A DNA stretch of 7,722 nucleotides, taken from contig JAUHYS010000092.1 of the NCBI GenBank assembly GCA_030426445.1, forward strand, positions 1-7,722, given 5' to 3'. This stretch comes from a bacterium. GTDB taxonomy: Bacteria > UBA10199 > DSSB01. A program made the position numbers and the translations under genes. This document shows positions 1 through 5,773 of the stretch, in pieces (position 1 is the first letter of the stretch; each line of letters begins with the position of its first letter). The notes beneath the pieces are model-generated. The model was not told where the DNA came from and did not search any database. It worked only from the letters and a program-made list of their open reading frames with translations.

Positions 1-35
1 CTCGCTTTGGACATGGTCTCATGGGACGATGGTGA
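1..35 (+). CDS. 3' end of a secreted-protein paralogue (partial)
   Basis: Read in the frame that matches the end of the gene at 218-1039, bases 3-32 encode R-F-G-H-G-L-M-G-R-W and are followed by TGA at 33-35 and then TAG. The downstream gene ends R-F-G-H-G-L-M-A-R-W-W and stops at the same TAG. Only three of these 35 bases differ between the copies: one silent, one Gly/Ala, and one turning the last Trp into a stop. This is therefore the tail of a tandem paralogue whose body lies outside the window. Its function is unknown; by homology to its neighbour it is probably exported. Similarity runs some 10-14 bases past the stop and then fades. Confidence 0.7.
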   Translation, partial: RFGHGLMGRW

Positions 36-54
36 TAGTTACTATTACCCCATA

Positions 55-79
55 CCCGCCAAGAGGGCCGGGCTTGTCT
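55..79 (+). terminator. possible terminator hairpin after the upstream paralogue
   Basis: CCCGCC (55-60) can pair with GGCCGGG (66-72) around an AAGAG loop, with one bulged C. This gives a short GC-rich hairpin about 20 bases after the stop of the partial gene. The tail that follows (CTTGTCT) is only weakly T-rich, so it is a poor intrinsic terminator at best. Confidence 0.3.
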
Positions 80-104
80 AAACCAAATTAATAATAAAAA
101 GAGC

Positions 105-155
105 CCTTTGCATTAGTTACTCAAAGCCAGCCAGGTAGCCAGACTTATGCAAAGG
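105..155 (+). promoter_or_regulatory. long-loop stem-loop upstream of the secreted-protein gene
   Basis: CCTTTGCAT (105-113) is perfectly repeated in inverse as ATGCAAAGG (147-155), enclosing a 33-base loop. No T-tract follows, so it does not look like a terminator. It lies between the tandem paralogues, about 48 bases before the ribosome binding site of the second copy. The loop contains CAAAGCC and AGCCAGGTAGCC, which resemble pieces of the 3' half of the GEMM-I (cyclic-di-GMP) riboswitch, but the 5' half of that motif is not visible. It may be a structured mRNA leader or a DNA operator; I cannot tell which. Confidence 0.45.
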
Positions 156-166
156 TCCCAATTAAC

Positions 167-187
167 TATTTATAATTATTATAAATA
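167..187. repeat. 21-bp AT-only palindrome overlapping a -10-like box
   Basis: TATTTATAAT (167-176) and ATTATAAATA (178-187) form a perfect 10-bp inverted repeat around a single T. It contains TATAAT at 171-176, a consensus -10 box, with no convincing -35 box at the usual distance. It sits 16 bases before the ribosome binding site of the 218 gene, so it could combine a promoter element with a dimeric repressor site. AT-only palindromes also arise by chance in AT-rich spacers. Confidence 0.4.
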
Positions 188-217
188 TCTTAGTCTTAGA
201 TCAAAGGAGAAAGAACA

Positions 218-1039
218 ATGAAAAAATACAGTCTTCTATTATTGTGCCTTTTCGTACCCTCTCTTGCTTTCAGTCAAGAGCGGTTTGATGAGTCACGTGA
301 TGATCAAGCAGCAGTGAGTACTCCAAGTCTTGGCACTATCGTGAACGAGGACGGAGTTGAAATTGATTTTTATGAGCTTGAAAATGAAAGCAGGGAAATT
401 GCCATAGGCATTATGGCTCCCCACGGGGCACGCGATAACATCGTGTACTTGATTGAGGAGCAACGTGCAACACCCCTTCAGATCTGGAACACCCTTGCTC
501 CAGAGAGAAGAGCACCAGAAGCCTTAATCCGCGATCATATAAAGCAAACCGGTTCTACAGAGTATCCCACGACTCTCTCGATCTCCACCCCGGATTCCAG
601 TAGTTCGTGGTGGTCGAAGGAGTTCAATGACATAATTTGTGACCCTGCCTCTACGTATTTCGACACCAACCACCAGATTTTCTTAACTTATAACTATCAT
701 TGGCACTGGCAGTTGTGGCATGACAAGATAAAGTACCATGACCCCGATCGTACCGTTTGGACTGCAATCACTGTTCCAGGGATGCGTACCATCCGCAGCA
801 ATGTTTGCATAGCTGATCCTGCTTATAGTAGCAAACAGAAGAATTTCCTTAATCATCGTGTTCACAATGGTTTCGGGGGCACGATTCTTACCCAAACCTT
901 ACCAGCATTATTTGGTGGTAATTATGTCCATATTTTTTACGTTTTTAATACGAATAACCAGGAACAATTTCGAAGCTCAGTCTATGACAGTCGCGGTTTG
1001 GCTCGTTTTGGACATGGTCTCATGGCACGATGGTGGTAG
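218..1039 (+). CDS. secreted protein of unknown function, tandem paralogue
   Basis: This 273-aa protein has a clear Sec signal peptide: KK at residues 2-3, a Leu-rich core at about 6-13, and likely cleavage after A-F-S (residue 19) before Q20. The start is fixed by an AAAGGAGA ribosome binding site (203-210) seven bases upstream. The mature part has exactly two cysteines (C141 and C197), which could form a disulfide in the periplasm or outside. Residues 130-181 are strikingly aromatic and His-rich: a WW pair at 131-132, then Y158, Y160, H161, W162, H163, W164, W167, H168, Y173 and H174. The extreme C-terminus is R-W-W. I recognise no family and assign no function; adhesin, binding protein or metal-binding protein are guesses. 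Its neighbours are a near-identical paralogue just upstream (3' end at 1-35) and a coiled-coil gene 148 bp downstream. A second open frame continues past its stop to 1082 (see findings). Confidence 0.85.
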   Translation: MKKYSLLLLCLFVPSLAFSQERFDESRDDQAAVSTPSLGTIVNEDGVEIDFYELENESREIAIGIMAPHGARDNIVYLIEEQRATPLQIWNTLAPERRAPEALIRDHIKQTGSTEYPTTLSISTPDSSSSWWSKEFNDIICDPASTYFDTNHQIFLTYNYHWHWQLWHDKIKYHDPDRTVWTAITVPGMRTIRSNVCIADPAYSSKQKNFLNHRVHNGFGGTILTQTLPALFGGNYVHIFYVFNTNNQEQFRSSVYDSRGLARFGHGLMARWW

Positions 1040-1051
1040 TTATTATCGCCC
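1002..1051 (+). repeat. direct repeat of the window start (paralogue 3' ends)
   Basis: Bases 1002-1051 match bases 1-50 with few differences: three in the first 35 positions, then a few more, with similarity lost beyond about position 50. The first unit ends the truncated upstream gene and the second ends the intact gene. This is the visible part of a tandem gene duplication with a unit of about 1.0 kb. Confidence 0.75.
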
Positions 1052-1084
1052 TAATTTTTATGACTTGGAAGAAGTCCAGTAAAT

Positions 1085-1111
1085 TTGAGTCGATTGAAAT
1101 AAAACTTTAAT
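1085..1111 (+). promoter_or_regulatory. weak sigma70-like promoter before the coiled-coil gene
   Basis: TTGAGT (1085-1090) and TTTAAT (1106-1111) are separated by 15 bases and resemble -35 and -10 boxes, the latter matching five of six positions. Transcription from here would start close to the left arm of the 1113-1167 stem-loop, placing that structure at the 5' end of the mRNA. The spacing is short of the preferred 17, so the call is tentative. Confidence 0.25.
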
Positions 1112-1112
1112 A

Positions 1113-1167
1113 ACTTCTTTCCTAAGCATCGAGAGTACCCCAAAGCTAAGACGCTTAGGAAAGAAGT
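1113..1167 (+). promoter_or_regulatory. 15-bp perfect stem-loop leader before the coiled-coil gene
   Basis: ACTTCTTTCCTAAGC (1113-1127) and GCTTAGGAAAGAAGT (1153-1167) are perfectly complementary and enclose a 25-base loop. No T-tract follows; the AAGGAGG ribosome binding site begins seven bases after the right arm. The position argues for a 5' UTR structure affecting translation or mRNA stability, or for an operator, rather than a plus-strand terminator. On the opposite strand the flank is T-rich, but no minus-strand gene is nearby to be terminated. The loop contains CCAAAGC, which echoes TCAAAGC in the 105-155 loop. Confidence 0.55.
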
Positions 1168-1187
1168 CTATTCAAGGAGGGACTATC

Positions 1188-2426
1188 ATGCGTAATGCCA
1201 TTTATGGAAACCGCTATTATTCGCAATCTAGTACTGCTAAGGAAAGTCGACAGTACTTAGAGCCAGCAGAGCTAAATATAAAACAATCTGCAGCAGAAAA
1301 CTCAATAGCTATACAGGGTGAAAGCCAAGTGGCTCAAAGTCAAGGGACCACTCTAACTCAGAGCCAGCAGGTATTGACAACGCGCTACGAAGAAACCCGA
1401 AATAAAATCGTAGCAACCCTTCATGAGTTTGAAGCACAAATGGACGGTGTCAAGACTTCGGATGCCGCAACCCAAGAAAAACTAGGTGCATTAGATGAAA
1501 TTGAGTCTATCTTAACCGAGCTCGGTTCGAAGGAAGCTCTCTATCATGCCTTAGAGAGCAACCTTCTACGGGAAGGCTTACAAACTGACTCCGATGACCT
1601 GGGTGAAATTATTGACCAATACCAAAAAAATATTGATGAATATCAAGGGTCGCTTATAAGAGAGAAAAATCAAGAAGAAGCGGAAATAGCAAGAAAAGAA
1701 AAAGAAGCCGAAGAGGCTAAGCAAGCCGCCGAAGCAGAGAAAGCCAGGGCGGCAAAAGAAAAAAAACTTAATGAAACCGAAGCGGCTGCGAGAGAGAAAA
1801 TGCTTCAAGATAAAAAAGAGCAAGCCAGCCAGGCTATCAAGGAGCTGACAGGTTACCTAAACGGAGGCTTAAAACCAAACTATAAGGGAGATGATGGAGC
1901 CAATGCGGGCCAAGCTGAAGCTATCTTAAATATTATTGCCAACGCCTTAAAAAGTGGAAACTGGGACCCGTTGGATAAGCAAATTGAACAAATCGAACAG
2001 GTAAAACGCGGAGAAAGTCTTGCATTGGTCATAGCCTTACTTAAAAACTATGCACCTCAAAGTGTGACTGAGCTCGTTCCTCCGGAAATTTTCTATAAAC
2101 TAGCTGAGGGAATCCAGAGCAGTGATGATCAAGAAAAGTATCACACTTATGTTCAAAAAGAAAAATATAATAAGGCGCTAGAGAGCATAGGTTTTGACGA
2201 TAAATATAAAAACACTGGCATAACCCTGGCTGGCTATGCAGCCATTGCCATTGAACTCGCTGGTATCAGTGAGGCCTACGTCGAGCCTCCTCTTAGAATA
2301 CATAGCGTTCCAGAAACCGAACCACCCCAAAAAAAACAAAAGCCTAAAAAAGTAGCCACAGCTAGAACGACTTCAAGCACTCGAAGCTATCAGCCTCAAG
2401 GTAGGACAAAACCTATGAACTCTTAA
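1188..2426 (+). CDS. coiled-coil protein of unknown function, non-exported type
   Basis: This 412-aa protein has an excellent AAGGAGG ribosome binding site (1174-1180) seven bases before the ATG. It has no signal peptide and no membrane segment. Residues 1-65 are rich in Ser, Thr and Gln and probably disordered. About 66-155 is predicted helical. About 157-222 is a highly charged Glu/Lys/Ala coiled coil with repeated EKEAEEA-like blocks. About 240-365 looks like a more compact helical domain with a hydrophobic stretch at 348-360 (AGY-AAIAIELAG). The last 35 residues are Pro-, Lys- and Arg-rich and look disordered. It contains no cysteine and one Trp (W259). I recognise no family. A Ser/Gln-rich N-terminus, a coiled coil and a lack of cysteine are seen in secreted effectors and translocators of Gram-negative bacteria, but no secretion genes are visible here, so that remains a guess. 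The stem-loop just upstream may control it; a strong terminator follows. Confidence 0.85.
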   Translation: MRNAIYGNRYYSQSSTAKESRQYLEPAELNIKQSAAENSIAIQGESQVAQSQGTTLTQSQQVLTTRYEETRNKIVATLHEFEAQMDGVKTSDAATQEKLGALDEIESILTELGSKEALYHALESNLLREGLQTDSDDLGEIIDQYQKNIDEYQGSLIREKNQEEAEIARKEKEAEEAKQAAEAEKARAAKEKKLNETEAAAREKMLQDKKEQASQAIKELTGYLNGGLKPNYKGDDGANAGQAEAILNIIANALKSGNWDPLDKQIEQIEQVKRGESLALVIALLKNYAPQSVTELVPPEIFYKLAEGIQSSDDQEKYHTYVQKEKYNKALESIGFDDKYKNTGITLAGYAAIAIELAGISEAYVEPPLRIHSVPETEPPQKKQKPKKVATARTTSSTRSYQPQGRTKPMNS

Positions 2427-2445
2427 TCATAAACACACCCGCTAA

Positions 2446-2470
2446 CTTTCTCGTTTTATTTTCGAGAGAG
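2446..2470 (+). other. minor hairpin after the coiled-coil gene
   Basis: CTTTCTCG (2446-2453) pairs with CGAGAGAG (2463-2470), with one G-U pair, around TTTTATTTT. It lies 19 bases after the stop and just before the stronger terminator. It may assist termination or protect the 3' end; it has no T-tract of its own. Confidence 0.3.
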
Positions 2471-2483
2471 CTAAGCCCCCCCA

Positions 2484-2517
2484 GAAATCGCTTCTTAACG
2501 AAGCGATTTCTTTTCTT
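2484..2517 (+). terminator. strong intrinsic terminator of the coiled-coil gene
   Basis: GAAATCGCTTC (2484-2494) and GAAGCGATTTC (2500-2510) form a perfect 11-bp stem with a TTAAC loop, followed by TTTTCTT. This is a textbook Rho-independent terminator. It ends only about 30 bases before the likely start of the MalT-like gene, so that gene should not be reached from the upstream promoter unless its own promoter overlaps this hairpin. Confidence 0.85.
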
Positions 2518-2546
2518 ATAAAAAAATGTTAGTCTCGGGTTACGAA

Positions 2547-3110
2547 ATGCATAACACTTTTCTTCCCATTCAATCGAAACTACAGCCACCCACATTGGCA
2601 GAAACCACGGTTCCTCGCCCTCGCTTACAACTTTTGAAAAATAAAAAACTCCCAAAAGAAAAATTGGTTACTGTGATTGCGCCCGCTGGTTACGGAAAGT
2701 CCACCTTAATGGCACAGTGGTGGCAAGAAGTCACAGAAAACAGCTTTAAAACTTGTTGGCTGAGTTTAGGTGAAGAGGACAATAACCCAAGTCAATTTTT
2801 GGAGTATCTGGTTGCAAACATAAAAAATTTAGGCAGTCCATTTAATCTGGATATTATCGAAAAGCTTCATGTAAAAGAATTCACTAATTTAAACACAGTT
2901 ATTAATTTACTCATTCAGGCATTACAAAAATCATCGAAACCTGTCGTTTTCTTTTTAGATGACCTACACCTCCTACAAGATCCAACGAGCAAAAGTTTAT
3001 TAAAGTATTTTATTTCTTATGCGCCTAAAAATGTCTCTTGGATCATTGCCAAGCGTCGCCAAGCGAATAAAGAATTTCACTTTTACCAAAAGAAATACAC
3101 TGTGTTTTAA
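2547..3110 (+). pseudogene. MalT-like LuxR-family regulator, 5' fragment (STAND ATPase core)
   Basis: This is the N-terminal part of a large MalT/LAL-type activator, a STAND NTPase that normally oligomerises on inducer and ATP binding and activates transcription through a C-terminal LuxR HTH. I chose ATG 2547 because the protein then begins close to the family's usual start (MalT: M-L-I-P-S-K-L); an in-frame ATG at 2526 lies six bases from the terminator tail and has no ribosome binding site. From 2547 the fragment is 187 aa. Walker A is APAGYGKST (residues 45-53), and Walker B is a hydrophobic strand ending LDD at about 137-139, followed by LHLL. The strand at about 165-172 (SWIIAKRR) matches the family's SR-containing sensor strand. 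The frame then stops at TAA 3108-3110. The same protein resumes in the -1 frame (next entry), with about 30-35 expected residues missing. A free-standing ATPase fragment without effector or DNA-binding parts is unlikely to act as a regulator. Confidence 0.75.
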
Positions 3111-5188
3111 AAAAAACCGAGGCCTGGCCAGCGGGCTTGCAACTGGTTACCCTCGCCATTAAAAAGAGCTCTTCTCAAATAAACTTTTTCGAACACCTCA
3201 GTGGTCAAGACAAGGATATTTCAGATTATCTCTACCATACCGTCTTTGTACAACAGAGCCCTCAAGTACAAAAGTTTTTACTATACTCGGCAGTCAGCAA
3301 CCGCCTCTGTGCAGAGCTCTGTCAAAAATTAACTCGGCAAAGTGGCAGCCAAGTCCTATTAGAAAAACTAGAACGAGATAACCTTTTTTTGATAGCTTTA
3401 GACCGAAAACAAAAATGGTTCCGCTACCATCATCTCTTTCAAGAATTTTTATTGGCAGAGCTTAAAAAGCGTGAACCCCAAAAAATAAAAAAACTCTTTT
3501 TTGAAGTTTCGAAATGGCACGAAGTTGAGGGACGTTCGGATGAAGCCCTACAGTACGCATTACAGGCAAAAGATTACGAAAGAGCTAGCAAATTACTTTC
3601 GCAAATTGCGTGGGAATCTTCTCACGTAATAGGAGATTATTACAGCTTAATCCATTGGGTTGAGGAAATTCCACAAAAACACCGCAAAGCTTACCCCATC
3701 ATAGACCTATGCTATACCTTATCCTTGATTATGACAGGTCAATTAAAAAAATCTCAACAGGCATTTAAAACATTTAAAACTCTACGTGGGATAGATAAAA
3801 AAAGACCATTAAAATGGAGCCCTCTTTTGTCGGTTAAAATGCAATGGTTAGAAATCGCCCTTCGCTCTTGGACAGACCAGCTTGAACATTTAGAGGAAAA
3901 AATTCAGTCTTGCCTAAGAGAAAAAGCGATTGAGCAATGGGACCCTTCTTTACTGGCAGGCATTACTTGCGCCTACGGATATTTTCTTTATGCAACGAGG
4001 CAATTTAAAAAATCTCAAAGTACTTTTAAAGATTTGGTTGACCAAGCTTGGGAAATCAACTCCATCAATGGGGTCCTTTGGTGTAGTCTAGGACTTGTTT
4101 TAAGCAAAATTGAATTGGGTCATATTCAAGAAGCCAAGAAAATACTTTCCGACCTTCAAGAAGACCCTAAAGCTCAGCAAAAAATACCAGCAGCCTATAT
4201 GCCCATGCTTCATTTATTTCACTTTTATATCCAAGTTCAGCAAGGCGATCTAAAAGCTTCCAATATAAAAGAAGTACAGCTGTCTCCCAACGACGTCACT
4301 TACATGGGCTTTGTGTTCTTAGCCTATCAAAGCCAAACCTGGAGAAACGCTTTAGAAAACAATCCTAAATCACTTTTTAGCGAAATCAACTCGGGTATAA
4401 AGCTCTTTAAAAAAGAAGGCTTCCCCCGGTTTCTGTTTCTATTGCAAGTCGAAAAGGTTTTTTGGCATTTAAGATTAGGACAAGTCCAAGAAGCTGAAGC
4501 ATTTTTATCCGAAACTCAGCTTTTAAAATCCGATTTGGACTTGCTAGAAAAGTTCTTTCACCCACAATTTCATGAACTGAGCTTTATATTAAAAACACGA
4601 TTGCTGTTAGCAAAAGGCCAAGGGGGATCCGTCGATCTAAGAGAGCTTGAAAAGTTTTTACAAAAAGCAAAAAACCAAGTTAGAAAGCGCCCTAGCATTC
4701 AGCTTTTGCTTTTAAAAGCAATCACACTTTACCAAAAACAGCGGGCCCAAGAGGCCTTACAAGTTTTAAATCTGGCTTTAGAAACATGTGCCCCTCAAAA
4801 TTGGACACTGCCTTTTTGGGAAGAAGCTACCCTCATTCGCCCTTTGCTGGAAGCAAGTTATCAGCAGCAAGTGCAAGAACCCCATTCAAAGATTCCCCTT
4901 CAATACCTCAATAGATTACGGGATTCTTTTAAAGAATTACCCTGGCAAAAGGATATACCTATAAAGGATGTGTTTATTGCCAAACAGTTTGAGTCATTGT
5001 CAAAACGCGAACTAGAAATTCTCCGAATTTTAGAATCCAGTTTATCACATAGCGATCTGGCTAAAAAACTCTTCATCAGTGTCACGACTTTGCGCTTTCA
5101 CCTGCGAAATATATACCGTAAATTAGATGTCAAAAACCGTAGTGGTGCCGTTGCACGGGCGAAGCAATTGGGGGTGTTAACCGAATAA
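3110..5188 (+). pseudogene. MalT-like LuxR-family regulator, 3' fragment (winged helix, TPR, HTH)
   Basis: Homology resumes at about 3110 with KKTEAWPAGLQLVTLA, matching the family's TEGWPAGLQLAALS segment that follows the ATPase core. The rest is complete: a winged-helix region through about 3465, with the typical RYHHLFQEFLL near its end; a long TPR-like helical sensor region; and a C-terminal LuxR-type HTH in the last 66 residues (LSKRELEILRIL, then the recognition-helix segment TTLRFHLRNIYRKL). With the 5' fragment the total is about 880 aa, against 901 for E. coli MalT. The only early start codon is TTG 3137, in the middle of a conserved motif and without a ribosome binding site, so separate translation is doubtful. 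The long open frame (almost 2.1 kb) suggests that inactivation is recent, or that the fragment is still made by an unknown route. The gene ends 3 bp from the convergent macro-domain gene. Confidence 0.75.
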
Positions 5189-5226
5189 GCCTTATTCAAG
5201 TTCGCTTTGTAATTTAATTCGGTTAA
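5177..5226. repeat. nested palindromes at the convergent gene junction
   Basis: TTAACCGAAT (5177-5186) is repeated in inverse as ATTCGGTTAA (5217-5226) with a 30-base loop. Inside lies a second palindrome, GAATAAG-C-CTTATTC (5183-5197), which contains the stop codons of both convergent genes. On the plus strand GTTCTTTTTC follows, so the outer stem could end the MalT-like transcript inside the macro gene. The loop is long for a terminator and the call is uncertain. Confidence 0.35.
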
Positions 5227-5725
5227 GTTCTTTTTCAAAAATATCATAGGTCTCTTGGTCAAAGAGATAGACTTCGACTTTTTCAAGGCAGGAAATTTGA
5301 GGCACGCGAGAAGTTAATTCTAAAAGCATGATTTCGGCGCAATTTTCTTCGTCTAGTTCACCGACTCCGGTTCCAATTGCAGGGATGGCTATGGATTTCA
5401 CACCTAGTTCTTCGGCAGTGAGTAAGCTATTTTTAACCGCATCATAAAGAGATTCTTCTGTACTGGGGCTGTCTAAATCCATGCTAGCAGCGTGAAGAAT
5501 ATATTTTGCATTGAGATTTCCTGCACCCGTGACAGCAACTTCTCCCAGACTGATGGGACCATTTTTATCACAGGCCTTTTGGATTTCTGGGCCGCCTGCT
5601 TTTGCAATCGCGCCAGCTACACCCGAGCCCAGCCAAAGGTCGGTATTCGCCGCATTAACGATGGCTTCGCTTTGGCTTTGCGTGATGTCTCCCTGGACTA
5701 AAACTATTTTTCCGAACGATGACAT
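5192..5725 (-). CDS. macro-domain protein (ADP-ribose binding / deacylase type)
   Basis: This 177-aa protein is essentially a single macro domain, the fold that binds ADP-ribose and often removes ADP-ribose from proteins or hydrolyses O-acetyl-ADP-ribose. Visible motifs are QGDIT (residues 11-15), the ADP-ribose-contacting IVNAANTDLWLGSGVAGAI (22-40), where Asn24 and Asn27 are the conserved asparagines, and the phosphate loop IPAIGTGVGELDEE (114-127). AKYILHAA (73-80) followed by S-M is typical of the AF1521-like subgroup rather than classical MacroD; catalysis is therefore less certain than binding. About 30 extra C-terminal residues complete the fold. The start is the only suitable ATG; the AAAAGGA upstream is only two bases from it, an unusually short spacing that suggests modest translation. 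It lies 48 bp downstream of ychF on the same strand, in an AT-rich gap with weak -10-like TATATT (minus strand, 5743-5748), so it may be the third operon gene or have its own promoter. Confidence 0.9.
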   Translation of the reverse strand: MSSFGKIVLVQGDITQSQSEAIVNAANTDLWLGSGVAGAIAKAGGPEIQKACDKNGPISLGEVAVTGAGNLNAKYILHAASMDLDSPSTEESLYDAVKNSLLTAEELGVKSIAIPAIGTGVGELDEENCAEIMLLELTSRVPQISCLEKVEVYLFDQETYDIFEKELNRIKLQSELE

Positions 5726-5773
5726 ATTCCTTTTATCATTTTAATATAAATTTCGATTTTGAAAATAAAAAAA

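Noticed and set aside
61..160. Complete GEMM-I cyclic-di-GMP riboswitch
   Set aside because: CAAAGCC and AGCCAGGTAGCC look like its 3' half, but I find neither the GGCAAACC-type 5' segment nor a GNRA hairpin before them. The similarity is kept as a possibility, not a call.
858..1082. Separate 74-aa plus-strand gene overlapping the secreted-protein gene
   Set aside because: It lacks a ribosome binding site and most of it is the shifted frame of 218-1039. Only its last part, past the stop, is of interest and is reported as a finding.
1578..1823. Minus-strand hydrophobic 81-aa protein
   Set aside because: Its Phe/Leu-rich composition is what the reverse strand of a Glu/Lys-rich coiled coil produces. 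There is no ribosome binding site.
2413..2655. Minus-strand 80-aa protein across the terminator
   Set aside because: It would read through the terminator hairpin and the conserved start of the MalT-like gene, and it has no recognisable motif.
3100..3120. Programmed -1 frameshift site in the MalT-like gene
   Set aside because: The heptamer rule fails: the TAA comes before the A-run, and slipping back from TTT gives GTT. About 30-35 conserved residues are also missing, which frameshifting would not explain.
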